Assembly (NCBI RefSeq): GCF_000737335.2
Contig: NZ_JMCC02000038.1
Location: forward strand, 15,347 to 79,346
Length of the DNA stretch: 64,000 bases
Source of the DNA: Enhygromyxa salina
GTDB lineage: Bacteria > Myxococcota_A > Polyangia > Nannocystales > Nannocystaceae
Direction: 5' to 3'
The stretch's first letter is position 1, and the number at the start of each line of letters is the position of its first letter. The position numbers were made by a program, and so were the translations under genes. Shown piece by piece: positions 41,172 through 56,531 of the stretch. The notes beneath the pieces were generated by a model, which ran no database searches, had not been told where the DNA came from, and was given only the letters and a program-made list of their open reading frames with translations.

Positions 41172-43025
41172 ATGCCAACCCTGCTCGAGATCGGTCGGAC
41201 CCATACGTGCGGTGATTTGCGCCTGAGCAACGAAGGTGAGCGCGCGGTGTTGTTCGGCTGGGTCAACTCCCGCCGAGACCACGGCGGTCGCGTCTTCGTC
41301 GATCTGCGTGACCGCGAGGGCATGACCCAGGTCGTGTTCGGCCCCGATGTCGACGCCGCCGCCTATGAAGCCGCGCAGGCGCTGCGTGGCGAACACTGCA
41401 TCGGCGTCGCCGGCAAGATCCTCCGCCGCGTCGACAACGACGGCAACCCCAACGCCAACCCCAACATGCCGACCGGCGAGATCGAGCTCGAGGTCGACAG
41501 CTTCGAGCTGTTCTCGAAGGCCGAGACCCCACCCTTCGACATCTCGAAGGACGACCGGCTCGATACCCACGAGAACTTGCGCCTGCAGTACCGCTACCTG
41601 GATCTGCGTCGGCCCTCGCTGCAGCGCAACTTCATCTTGCGGTCCCGACTCGGGACGATCACCCGCGCGCACATGTCCGATCTCGGGTTCCTCGAGCTCG
41701 AGACCCCGTACATGGTCAAGTACACGCCCGGCGGGGCCCGCAATTTCTTGGTCCCGAGCCGGCTCAACCCGGGCTGCTTCTACGCCCTGGCCGAGAGCCC
41801 GCAGATCTTCAAGCAGCTGTTCATGGTCTCGGGCTTCGACAAGTACTTTCAGATCACCCGCTGCTTCCGCGACGAAGATCTGCGCAACGATCGTCAGCCC
41901 GAGTTCACGCAGATCGACGTCGAGCTCAGCTTCGCCACGCCCGAGCGGGTGTTCGAGGTCATGGAGTCCCTGATGACCCGGCTGTGGAAGGATCTGCTGG
42001 GCGTCGAGATCCCCACGCCGTTCCGGCGCCTGACCTGGGCCGAGGCCATGGCTCGCTATGGCTCGGACAAGCCGGACACGCGGTTTGGCCTCGAGCTCTC
42101 GGATCTGACCGCGCTCACCCGTGGCTGCGGGTTCGCGGTGTTCGAGGGCGCCGAGCACGTCAAGGGGCTGTGCCTGCCTCCCGAGCACGGGCCGGGCTAC
42201 GGTCGCGGCAAGATCGACAAGCTCACCGCGTTCGCCAAGAAGCGCGAGTCCGGCGGCGCCAAGGGCCTCGCCTGGGCCCGCGTCGAGGACGGCGGGACCT
42301 GGCAGGGCGGCAGCGCCAAGTTCATCGCCCCCGAGCTGCAGACCAAGATCAGCGCCGAGATGGGCGCCGAGCCCGGCTCGCTGCTGCTGTTCGTCGCCGA
42401 CAGCTTCGAGACCACCCACGCGGTGCTCAACGCGATCCGCCTGCAGCTGCGCGACGAGCTCGACCTGCTGCCCAGCTCGGGACCCACGCTGTGGAACTTC
42501 TTGTGGGTCACCGACTTTCCCCTGTTCGAGCGCAACCGCGAGGGCAAGTGGGTCTCTTCGCACCACCCGTTCACGTCCCCGCGTGACGAGCACGTCGAGC
42601 TGCTGACCCGCGATCCCGGCCAGGTCCTCGCCCGCGCCTACGACCTGGTGCTCAACGGCAACGAGGTTGGTGGCGGCTCGATCCGTATCCACCGCGCCGA
42701 CGTCCAGGCCAAGGTGTTCGAGGCGCTGGGCATGAGCGAAGAGGAGAAGCAGGCTAAGTTCGGGTTCCTGCTCGACGCGTTCAAGTATGGCCCGCCCCCC
42801 CACGGTGGCATCGCCCTGGGCGTCGATCGCCTGTCGATGTTGATGGCGGGAGCCGACAGCCTGCGCGACGTGATCGCCTTCCCCAAGACCCAAAAAGGTC
42901 AGGATCTGATGACCCAGTGCCCCACCCCCGCCGACGAACCGCAGTTGGCCGAGCTCTTCATCCGTCATCGGGCCCTGCCCAACGACGCAGCGAGCGACGC
43001 CGCCGACGGCGACGGGAAGACCTAG
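41172..43025 (+). CDS. aspS: Aspartyl-tRNA synthetase
   Basis: 617 residues from ATG 41172; the upstream extension to 41115 runs into repeat sequence and is rejected. The N-terminal OB-fold (GWVNSRRDHGGRVFVDLRDR) is followed by class II motif 2 (CFRDEDLRNDRQPEFTQIDV), the bacterial GAD insertion, and motif 3 (GGIALGVDRLSMLMAG). Length and the presence of the GAD domain fit bacterial-type AspRS. The conserved AspRS motif ENLRLQYRYLDLRRP is present. It charges tRNA-Asp; whether it also charges tRNA-Asn depends on the presence of AsnRS or GatCAB elsewhere. It is followed 9 bp later by lnt. Confidence 0.97.
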   Translation: MPTLLEIGRTHTCGDLRLSNEGERAVLFGWVNSRRDHGGRVFVDLRDREGMTQVVFGPDVDAAAYEAAQALRGEHCIGVAGKILRRVDNDGNPNANPNMPTGEIELEVDSFELFSKAETPPFDISKDDRLDTHENLRLQYRYLDLRRPSLQRNFILRSRLGTITRAHMSDLGFLELETPYMVKYTPGGARNFLVPSRLNPGCFYALAESPQIFKQLFMVSGFDKYFQITRCFRDEDLRNDRQPEFTQIDVELSFATPERVFEVMESLMTRLWKDLLGVEIPTPFRRLTWAEAMARYGSDKPDTRFGLELSDLTALTRGCGFAVFEGAEHVKGLCLPPEHGPGYGRGKIDKLTAFAKKRESGGAKGLAWARVEDGGTWQGGSAKFIAPELQTKISAEMGAEPGSLLLFVADSFETTHAVLNAIRLQLRDELDLLPSSGPTLWNFLWVTDFPLFERNREGKWVSSHHPFTSPRDEHVELLTRDPGQVLARAYDLVLNGNEVGGGSIRIHRADVQAKVFEALGMSEEEKQAKFGFLLDAFKYGPPPHGGIALGVDRLSMLMAGADSLRDVIAFPKTQKGQDLMTQCPTPADEPQLAELFIRHRALPNDAASDAADGDGKT

Positions 43026-43034
43026 GAGTCCATC

Positions 43035-44951
43035 GTGAGCGCCGACGACAGCGACAGCAACCCTCGCCTCGAGAAGGCCGGGTCGGGGGCGGGATCGGGG
43101 ACCAAGTCGGGGTCGGGAGCGCGAGACCCCTCGAGCTCCGCGTCCGCGTCCCTGTCTGGCTCCGGCATCAACGAGATCGTCCACACGATCGACGACGACA
43201 CGACCGAGCAAGACCGGCTCGAGCTCGTGCAGTCCGCGTCCAGGCGCCACAACCAAGCCTCGGGTTGGATCGACAACAGCCCCGATGCTTCAGGTGGCGG
43301 CAAGCGACCTCAGCCAACCGGGTCGACCAAGCACCTGGGGAACGAGCGCTTCTTCGACCCGCTGCGGCTGCTGGCCGCCGTCGCAACCGGCTCGGCGATG
43401 TGGATCTCCGCCCCCGACATCGACGTCTGGTGGCTGGCATTTTTTGGGTGGGTCCCGCTCTTGTGGGCGATCCACGGGCGCCCGCCCAAGCACGCGTTCT
43501 TCTATGGCTGGCTGGCTGGCTACGTCGCGGTGTTCGTTGGCTTCTTCTGGATGAGCGAGCTGCTGACCCGCTTCGCCGGGTTTGGGACCGCGGGCGCGGC
43601 CGGGGTCACCAGCTTGTTCGCCCTGTTTCTGGGGCTGCAGTGGGCGCTGTCCGCCTGGATCACCCGGCACGTGTGCGACAAAACCGGCCGCTCGACGCTG
43701 CTGATCTTCCCCATGGCGTGGGCGGGCGTGGAGCTGCTCATGTCGACGATCAGCATCTTCCCGGTCCACATGGCGCTGAGCTGGGCGTGGCAGCCGCTGT
43801 GGATCCAGACCGCGGAGATCGGCGGGGCGCTGACCGTCAGCTTCGTCATGATCGCGATCAACGCCGCGCTGTGGGAGTGCATCCTCAGCTACATCGAGAC
43901 CGGCAAGCTCGACAAGGTCGCCGTTGGCACCCTCGCCGCCTGGATGATCGGCGTACCCGCGTACGGTTGGGTTCGGATCAAGCAGGTCGAGACCCAGATG
44001 CAGGCCGCCCCGCAACTGCGCGTGGGCGTGGTCCAAGGCAACTTCGGGATCGAGACCTACAGCACGCCGGGCATGAAGCCCCTGCTGTTGCGGGAGCTCC
44101 AGCGGGTCACGGCGGCGCTGCAGGCTGACGGCGCCCAGGTGGTCCTGTGGGGCGAGACCGCGTACCCCTACGGGCGCTTCTCTCGCCAACACGAGCGAGA
44201 TCTCGAGCTCAATGATCGTCGGCGGATCCAGCGTGGCTTCGACGTCCCGGTGATCGTCGGCCTGGTCACGCGCGACGCGACCGGCGAGAACCCCTACGCG
44301 TGGAACACCGCGTGGGTGCTGGACCAGGACGGGCGTTGGGGCGATCGCTACGACAAGAACTACCCGCTGATGTTTGGTGAGGCGGCCCCGCCCGGGGTGG
44401 ATCCGGCCTGGTACCTCGACAAGATCCCGTCGGCGTCGCACCTCAACCGCGGTGACGGACCCGCTGCGATCACGGCGTCCGGCTACGAGTTTGGCGCGCT
44501 GATCTGCTACGAGGACATCTTGGCCTCGTTCACGCGCGAGGTCGCCAACGAGGGCGTCAACGCGCTCGTCAACCTCACCAACGACTCGTGGTTTGGCAAG
44601 ACCCGCGAGCAGTCCGAGCACCTCGGCCTCGCTGTGTTCCGCGCGGTCGAGCACCGCAAGGGCCTGCTGCGATCGGTCAACGCTGGGATCTCGGCCTACA
44701 TCGATCCAGTCGGTCGCGTGGTCGAGCAGACCGAGGTCACCGACTCCGACGCCGACCTGTTCCGCGGCGCCGAGGGCTTCTCCGTCGACGTGCCCATGAT
44801 GTCGGCGCAGGGGCGGACGCTGTTCGGTTGGACCGGCAGCCTGTTCGGCTGGCTGTGCATTGGCGGCCTCGCCGGGTTGTTTGTCCACAGCCGCTACCGT
44901 CGCCCGCGCGAGGCTGCGCACGGCAAGCCAGCGCCTGATCAGGGGTCCTGA
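43035..44951 (+). CDS. lnt: Apolipoprotein N-acyltransferase
   Basis: 638 residues from GTG 43035 (AGGAG at 43024-43028). An unusual cytoplasmic Ser/Gly/Asp-rich extension of about 95 residues precedes six to seven membrane segments. The nitrilase domain follows: VVQGNFGIETYS, WGETAYPYG (catalytic Glu), RYDKNYPLMFGE (Lys), LICYEDI (catalytic Cys, about residue 491), then LTNDSWFGKTREQSEHL. Lnt adds the third acyl chain to lipoproteins in the inner membrane, which fits a genome rich in lipoproteins. It is probably co-transcribed with aspS. Confidence 0.95.
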   Translation: MSADDSDSNPRLEKAGSGAGSGTKSGSGARDPSSSASASLSGSGINEIVHTIDDDTTEQDRLELVQSASRRHNQASGWIDNSPDASGGGKRPQPTGSTKHLGNERFFDPLRLLAAVATGSAMWISAPDIDVWWLAFFGWVPLLWAIHGRPPKHAFFYGWLAGYVAVFVGFFWMSELLTRFAGFGTAGAAGVTSLFALFLGLQWALSAWITRHVCDKTGRSTLLIFPMAWAGVELLMSTISIFPVHMALSWAWQPLWIQTAEIGGALTVSFVMIAINAALWECILSYIETGKLDKVAVGTLAAWMIGVPAYGWVRIKQVETQMQAAPQLRVGVVQGNFGIETYSTPGMKPLLLRELQRVTAALQADGAQVVLWGETAYPYGRFSRQHERDLELNDRRRIQRGFDVPVIVGLVTRDATGENPYAWNTAWVLDQDGRWGDRYDKNYPLMFGEAAPPGVDPAWYLDKIPSASHLNRGDGPAAITASGYEFGALICYEDILASFTREVANEGVNALVNLTNDSWFGKTREQSEHLGLAVFRAVEHRKGLLRSVNAGISAYIDPVGRVVEQTEVTDSDADLFRGAEGFSVDVPMMSAQGRTLFGWTGSLFGWLCIGGLAGLFVHSRYRRPREAAHGKPAPDQGS

Positions 44952-45011
44952 GCCCGCCGTCAGCGCGCCGCTGGTGTGACATCGCCGCGCGCGGTGCTAG
45001 TTTGTCCCGCG

Positions 45012-45806
45012 GTGGCATCCTACGACGAGATCAAGCAACGCGCGCGCAACAGCGATCCCGAGCGGATCGCCCGGCGCACTCGGTGGTTTCTGCTCGGAAG
45101 CATCGCGGTCACGCTGGCGCTGTACGTCGTGCCCTACGGCTTTGTCGTCGCGATGCCGCTGATCTGGCTCTCGACCTTAGTTCATGAGCTGGGTCACGGG
45201 TTCACGGCCGCGCTGCTTGGCGGTCATTTCAACAGCTTCGTGATGCACCCAGACGCGTCCGGTGCCGCGAGCTGGTCGGCGGGCGCCGGGTTCGGCCCGA
45301 TCCGGCAGGCAATGGTCGCGGCGGGCGGGCTCGTCGGTCCGGCGATCATCGCGTCGATCGGCTTCGTGCTCGCGCGCAACCCCAAGGCCGCGCAGTACAC
45401 CTTGATGGCTGGGGTGTTCGCGCTGGTCGGCATCGCTATCTTGGTGGTTCGCAACCCGTTCGGCTGGGGCTTCGTCGCGGGGCTCGTCGTGCTGCTCGCG
45501 GTGCTCGGGACCCGCAAGCAACCCGAGCCGGCGCAGCTCGGACTGGTGTTCTTGTCGACCCAGCTCGCGATGTCGGTGTTCTCGCGTGGGGACTACCTGT
45601 TCATGGAGTTCGCCCACACCGCCGACGGCGTGATGCCATCGGACGTCTCGCAGATGTCCAACGCGCTGTTTGGACCGTACTGGCTGTGGGGTGGCCTGTG
45701 CGGGCTGTTCTCGCTGGCGGTGCTCGGCGCTGGACTGTGGGTGTTCTTCAAGGGCTTCGACGGCCTGCGGCTCTGGCCTCGCAAGCCCGCACCGAAGTCG
45801 TCGTAG
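45012..45806 (+). CDS. M50-like membrane metallopeptidase
   Basis: 264 residues from GTG 45012; GTG 44976 would add 12. About six membrane segments. HELGHGFTAALLGG (about residue 57) lies in a membrane helix and is the M50/site-2 protease zinc motif. The rest of the fold (GPIRQAMVAAGGLVGPAIIA, then LMAGVFALVGIAILVVRNP) matches M50B-type proteins without PDZ domains. The third ligand (NPDG-like motif) is not obvious. Probably an intramembrane peptidase or a derived membrane protein. No regulator target is adjacent. Confidence 0.75.
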   Translation: MASYDEIKQRARNSDPERIARRTRWFLLGSIAVTLALYVVPYGFVVAMPLIWLSTLVHELGHGFTAALLGGHFNSFVMHPDASGAASWSAGAGFGPIRQAMVAAGGLVGPAIIASIGFVLARNPKAAQYTLMAGVFALVGIAILVVRNPFGWGFVAGLVVLLAVLGTRKQPEPAQLGLVFLSTQLAMSVFSRGDYLFMEFAHTADGVMPSDVSQMSNALFGPYWLWGGLCGLFSLAVLGAGLWVFFKGFDGLRLWPRKPAPKSS

Positions 45807-45881
45807 CACCCAAGCGGTAGCGAGGCTCCTCTGCATGGACATCGCCTCGCCTCGGTGAGCGACCTGAGCGGGTGCGGGGGT

Positions 45882-46099
45882 CGACGTGCTGATCGGGCAG
45901 CGCGCACGACCCGTGAGGGTCCCTCCGGGCACGGAGGGCTCAAGACGCTACTTTGCGTTGTCATGGATCGCTGTCGACGAGGTCGGGCTGTGGCTTCGGT
46001 CGGGCACTCGCAACGCCCTCTTATTGTGCCCGGAGCGACCCTCACGGGTCTTCTGTGCGCTTCTCGTCGTTCGCGACGGCGGCTACGCGCTCGGGATCG
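45882..46099. repeat. Left arm of a 218-bp inverted repeat
   Basis: Reverse-complement match to 46453-46671 with one or two mismatches. The arm itself begins and ends with an inverted 25-mer (45908-45932 starting GACCCGTGAGGGTC; 46026-46050 ending CCCTCACGGGTC), bounding a 143-bp unit. Confidence 0.85.
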
Positions 46100-46452
46100 G
46101 GCAGTTCTTGGTCAACCACTGCTCCGCTCGAGCGGGCGACCTTCCACGCCTGCTGGCATCCATTGGTTTCGCGGGCGTACCTCGAGCATCGCCTGCGCAC
46201 GCGGGCTCGGGTTGCGAGCGGGTTGTCATCGGCGGCTTCTTGCGCCACGCCACGCCACGCCACTGCACGTCGCTCGGATGCTCGCGTGCGACAGCGCCTG
46301 GATCGACGTCGTGCTCGGGGAGCGCTGTCGCTGCACCTGCGCGACCACTCGAAAGCAGGCGCAGCTCTCGACGGACGCGAGCATTCGAACGACCACCGCA
46401 AGCATCGAGTGCAACCTTCGCAACCAGCACTGTTGGACCCCAAGACGCCCCT

Positions 46453-46671
46453 CGATCCCGAGCGCGTAGCCGCCGTCGCGAACGACGAGAAGCGCACAGA
46501 AGACCCGTGAGGGTCGCTCCGGGCACAATAAGAGGGCGTTGCGAGTGCCCGACCGAAGCCACAGCCCGACCTCGTCGACAGCGATCCATGACAACGCAAA
46601 GTAGCGTCTTGAGCCCTCCGTGCCCGGAGCGACCCTCACGGGTCGTGCGCGCTGCCCGATCAGCACATCGC
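46453..46671. repeat. Right arm of a 218-bp inverted repeat
   Basis: Mirror copy of 45882-46099. The 25-mer ends lie at 46502-46526 and 46620-46644, again 143 bp apart. Imperfect similarity between the flanks continues for another 30-50 bp outward. Confidence 0.85.
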
Positions 46672-46840
46672 CCCCCGCAGACCGGCCCCCGACTCGTGCG
46701 GCCTCTGTCGCTCACCCGAAACGACCTCCTCGCGGGAAGGGAGATCTAGTTTGTTCGGGTACGCTCCTTTGCGCGGGCGCAAGCTCGACTCGAATACGCC
46801 GAATTTGGCGTGTCAAGGACGCTAGAGTCAGCAGGCTAGC

Positions 46841-50572
<3,732 letters not shown>

Positions 50573-50991
50573 CTCGCCAGACTGTCGCACATCCGACCTG
50601 CGAGGTTTCGGGGTGCCCACGGCGCCCCCCGAAACACGGATAACTGCGTATTCGCCCCACCTTGATGTGGGATAAGTGATTACAAATATATCTCACATGG
50701 CTCATGGGTCATCACGACATGTGAGGCTCGAATTCGCCTAATCCTGCTCGAAAACGAGAATGAAGAGATCTGGCCATGATCATTTTGTCATTCGAAGCCA
50801 AATTTGGCCGCGTTTGGCCACTCACCGGATGACATTTTCCTTGCCAAGATTCTTGTAATGAAGCTAACTAGGAAAGTCGATTTGATCCTTTGATCGGCCT
50901 GACGGTTTGACCAGCCCAGGCCCCCAGATCGGCCCCCCCCTTCCTGCCTACTCGGCACCACCGACCACCGACCACCGCCGAGGCCACGACC
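50573..50991. other. AT-rich intergenic region between divergent lipoprotein genes
   Basis: About 420 bases. The part from 50640 to 50880 is clearly richer in A+T than anything nearby (TACAAATATATCTCACATGG and similar) and includes a palindromic CCAAATTTGG near 50802. Two promoters must lie here. No RNA gene was recognised, although the base composition is compatible with one or with a horizontally acquired remnant. Confidence 0.45.
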
Positions 50992-51729
50992 ATGACCCGC
51001 CGCATCCCCCTGTTCGCCGCCCTTCTCGTTCCCACCCTCGCGCTCGCCACCGGCTGTGATTTACTGGACCAGCTCGGCCAGCGCACCGGCGTCGTCGACG
51101 TGTTCACGACGAGCCACAGCACCCCCGACGAGTCCGGCAACATGCCAACGCGCAACGGCGACCAGCTCGTGTTCGCCAACGACATGGGCTGGGACGTGTT
51201 CGTGAACGAGGCGTACGTGACAACCAGTGCCGTGACGCTGCTTGGCTGTGACGGCGAGCGCTTCAACGTGGAGATGTACTGGGGCGCGCTCGCAGAGAAC
51301 GTTGGCACCACCGCAGACGCGGAGGTCGAGGGTATGGGCGGCGTCCGGGCCGATTCGGGCACCTACTGCGATGTGCTCGTCGAGTACGGCCCCGCGGATG
51401 AGGTCGACAACCCCGCAGCCATGGGCGCGACGGTGTACCTGACCGGCTCAGCCGTGCGCGGCGACGAGCACGTCGACTTCACCTGGCGCACCGACGCAGC
51501 GCTCGACGTCCAGGTCGACATCAGCAAGGTCGCGAGCGGCAAGCCATTTTCGATCAGCGAAGATCAGCACTTCTCGAAGAAGCTGACGATCAGCAAGGCG
51601 TACAACCACTTGTTTGACGGCGTGGACTTCAGCGAGACGCTCGAGCAAGCAGACATCGAGAATCTGCTCGCCGACGGTCTAGACCAAACCACGGTCGCCT
51701 TCGAAGGCACCAACCTGCCTTCGTTCTGA
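50992..51729 (+). CDS. Hypothetical lipoprotein
   Basis: 245 residues. The signal MTRRIPLFAALLVPTLALAT is followed by GC, giving an acceptable lipobox. The mature part is acidic and beta-rich with three further Cys. The segment RNGDQLVFANDMGWDVFVNE is followed by AYVTTSAVTLLGCDGE, then VEYGPADEV and GSAVRGDEHVDFTWRTD. The layout resembles MbnP-like or other small secreted binding proteins, but no family was assigned. It is followed by a hairpin terminator at 51773-51793. No operon partner is evident. Confidence 0.75.
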   Translation: MTRRIPLFAALLVPTLALATGCDLLDQLGQRTGVVDVFTTSHSTPDESGNMPTRNGDQLVFANDMGWDVFVNEAYVTTSAVTLLGCDGERFNVEMYWGALAENVGTTADAEVEGMGGVRADSGTYCDVLVEYGPADEVDNPAAMGATVYLTGSAVRGDEHVDFTWRTDAALDVQVDISKVASGKPFSISEDQHFSKKLTISKAYNHLFDGVDFSETLEQADIENLLADGLDQTTVAFEGTNLPSF

Positions 51730-52070
51730 TGGCCGCCTGACGGCCGCCTGACGGCCGCTTGACTCCCCGGGGGGCTCCTTTAGTGGAGCCTTTCGCGTTT
51801 GGTCGCCTCGCTCCTCGGCGTTTCTTGGGGTGGCGAGCTGCGAAGATGCGCGGTTCGCTCGCTTTTGGGGTAGGCGATCCCGGGTGGGGGTCGACCCGCC
51901 GCCGGCTCACGTGCCGTTGGGGGCGCCCTGGGTTGGGCTGAGGTGACGCTCCCGGCCCACCACGGGCGGAGGCGGGCGGGATTGGCCGAAATTGCCAGAG
52001 AGTGTGCTGGAGTGATCTTGGCGCGCCGCTGCTCTTGCGAACGCGGCGGCACCCCCCTACCCTCCGCCCC
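51730..52070. other. Intergenic region with short direct repeats, upstream of infA
   Basis: It begins with three direct copies of GGCCGCCTGA-like sequence (51731-51760), then a terminator. TTGGTCGCCTCGCTCCTCGG near 51800 recalls the core of the 38-41 kb repeat element, but the remainder does not match well. The infA promoter should lie in the last 100 bases. Confidence 0.45.
51773..51793 (+). terminator. Hairpin terminator after the lipoprotein gene
   Basis: Stem GGCTCC (51773-51778) / GGAGCC (51785-51790) with loop TTTAGT and a short T-run after it. Modest stem and short tail, so medium confidence. Confidence 0.55.
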
Positions 52071-52289
52071 GTGAGCAAGGACGACCACATCGAGTTCGAC
52101 GGCGTCGTCATCGAAGTCCTCACCGGCGGCATGTTTCGGGTGAAGATCGATGACGATCACTCGGTCATCGCCCACCTCGCCGGGAAAATGCGGAAATTTC
52201 GAATCAAGGTCGTCTTGGGCGACCGGGTAAAAGTCGCCGTCTCCCCCTACGATCCCAACCGCGGACGCATCATCTACCGAGTGCGGTAG
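52071..52289 (+). CDS. infA: Translation initiation factor IF-1
   Basis: 72 residues from GTG 52071, the canonical IF-1 length; an upstream GTG/ATG frame adds non-homologous residues and is rejected. IEFDGVVIEVLTGGMFRVKI, then HSVIAHLAGKMRKFRIKVVL and GDRVKVAVSPYDPNRGRIIY are the OB-fold of IF-1. The family usually has L-P/N-A at positions equivalent to TGGMF, so this is a somewhat diverged copy, perhaps a second infA. It is followed after 3 bp by an ECF sigma gene, an odd neighbour for a housekeeping factor. Confidence 0.93.
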   Translation: MSKDDHIEFDGVVIEVLTGGMFRVKIDDDHSVIAHLAGKMRKFRIKVVLGDRVKVAVSPYDPNRGRIIYRVR

Positions 52290-52292
52290 ATT

Positions 52293-52946
52293 GTGAGCGT
52301 GAGCGCGGAGCCAAAACCAGACTTCGAACTGCTCGAGTCCTGGCGCGCGGGTGATGAGCGCGCAGGTCGCGAGCTGTTCGCGCGCCACTTCGACTCGATC
52401 TATCGGTTCTTCCGAAGCAAGGTCGACGACGCCGCCGAAGATCTGACCCAGCAGACCTTCCTTGGCTGCGTGAAGGGCAAAGATCGCTACCGCGGCGACG
52501 CCAGCTTCCGAACCTACCTCTACACGATCGCCCGCAACCGTCTGTACACCCACATCCGTGATCGCCAGCGACGCGACGCGGTGCTCGAGGTTGGCCAGCA
52601 GTCAGTCGCGGATCTCGGGCTTGGCACGGCGACCGCCCACATCGCGGCCCGCGAAGAGCAAAAGCTGCTGTTGACCGCGATGCGGCACCTCCCGCTCGAG
52701 ATGCAGGTCGCGCTCGAGCTGCACTACTGGGAGGGGCTCAGCGTCCGCGAGATCGCGGCGGTGATCGATACCCCCGAGGGCACGATCAAGCGACGGCTGC
52801 AGCGCGCCCGGCAACGGCTCGACGAGCTGATCGTCGAGCTCGCGTCCAGCGATGAGCTGCGCCGCAGCACCCAGGCAAACTTCGACGACTGGGCCAAAGC
52901 GCTGCGCGACGACCTGCTGCCAACACCCGCCGACGAGGACCGCTGA
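52293..52946 (+). CDS. ECF RNA polymerase sigma factor
   Basis: 217 residues from GTG 52293. Region 2: ELFARHFDSIYRFFRSKVDD, AAEDLTQQTFLGCVKG, RTYLYTIARNRLYTHIR. Region 4: MQVALELHYWEGLSVREIAA and VIDTPEGTIKRRLQRARQRL. No anti-sigma gene follows. Instead a double Ser/Thr kinase starts 8 bp later, suggesting kinase-regulated ECF activity, as known for kinase-linked ECF groups. It begins 3 bp after infA, so the three are likely one transcript. Confidence 0.93.
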   Translation: MSVSAEPKPDFELLESWRAGDERAGRELFARHFDSIYRFFRSKVDDAAEDLTQQTFLGCVKGKDRYRGDASFRTYLYTIARNRLYTHIRDRQRRDAVLEVGQQSVADLGLGTATAHIAAREEQKLLLTAMRHLPLEMQVALELHYWEGLSVREIAAVIDTPEGTIKRRLQRARQRLDELIVELASSDELRRSTQANFDDWAKALRDDLLPTPADEDR

Positions 52947-52953
52947 GCGACCC

Positions 52954-55944
<2,991 letters not shown>

Positions 55945-56531
55945 TTTTTTTTAGACCCCCACAGCCGCCTTCGCACTTCGCAGGTCACTCGCTTCGCTCG
56001 CTCCCAATGGGCTAGCTGTATGCGACCGCATGTGTGGCCCCCTCGAAGGGGGCTCTTGTCTGGGCACCCACGGCCACCATACGGCGCTCCATCCTCATCT
56101 TGTCTGGGCACCCACGGCCACCATACGGCGCTCCATCCTCAGTTGGACCCCCCCTCGCACTTAGCGAATTCATGTTGGGAGGGTGCGCCCTCGCACTTCG
56201 CTAGTTAACGTTGGGAGGGAGCGCCCTCGCACTTAGCGAATTCATGTTGGGAGGGTGCGAAGAAGTTGGGCGGGAGCGAAGGAGGATGGAGCGCCGTATG
56301 GTGGCCGTGGGTGCCCAGACGAGAGCCCCCTTCGAGGGGGCCACACATGCGGTCGCATACAGCTAGCCCATTGGGAGCGAGCGAAGCGAGTGACCTGCGA
56401 AGTGCGAAGGCGGCTGTGGGGGTCTAAAAAAAAGCCCCCTGCTAGGGGGCCACACATGCGGTCGCATACAGCCAGCCCATTGGGAGCGAGCGAAGCGAGT
56501 GACCCGCGAAGTGCGAAGGCGGCTGTGGGGG
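55945..56531. repeat. Inverted pair of the modular intergenic element between convergent genes
   Basis: Left arm 55953-56096 and right arm 56282-56425 are reverse complements over 144 bp with one mismatch; a third, shorter copy follows at 56441-56534. Each has GTGGCCCCCTCGAAGGGGGC or its reverse. Between the arms are a duplicate of the distal 42 bp (about 56098-56140) and a 36-bp direct repeat in three copies (56152, 56188, 56224; CCCTCGCACTTAGCGAATTC). The element abuts the stop codons of both converging genes. Confidence 0.9.
56426..56450 (-). terminator. Intrinsic terminator for the outer-membrane-protein gene
   Basis: On the minus strand a 7-bp stem (GCCCCCT/AGGGGGC with a 3-nt loop) is followed by eight T. 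It lies about 80 bases beyond the stop codon at 56532 and is formed by the hairpin of the repeat element itself. Confidence 0.85.

Larger units (their letters stand above)
45807..46840. other. Gene-free stretch holding a large inverted repeat
   Basis: About 1 kb with no convincing gene. Two inverted arms surround 353 bases of unrecognised DNA (46100-46452). Reading frames here are short, differ between strands and mirror each other in the two arms. Confidence 0.6.

Noticed and set aside
41028..43256. A 742-residue minus-strand frame
   Set aside because: Antisense shadow of aspS; no domain visible.
45855..46749. Frames of 150-290 residues over the inverted repeat, possible transposase
   Set aside because: The two arms give mirror frames on opposite strands with no catalytic motif or ribosome-binding site.
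56152..56260. CRISPR-like 36-bp repeats
   Set aside because: The 36-bp units follow each other directly without spacers, inside a larger inverted repeat.
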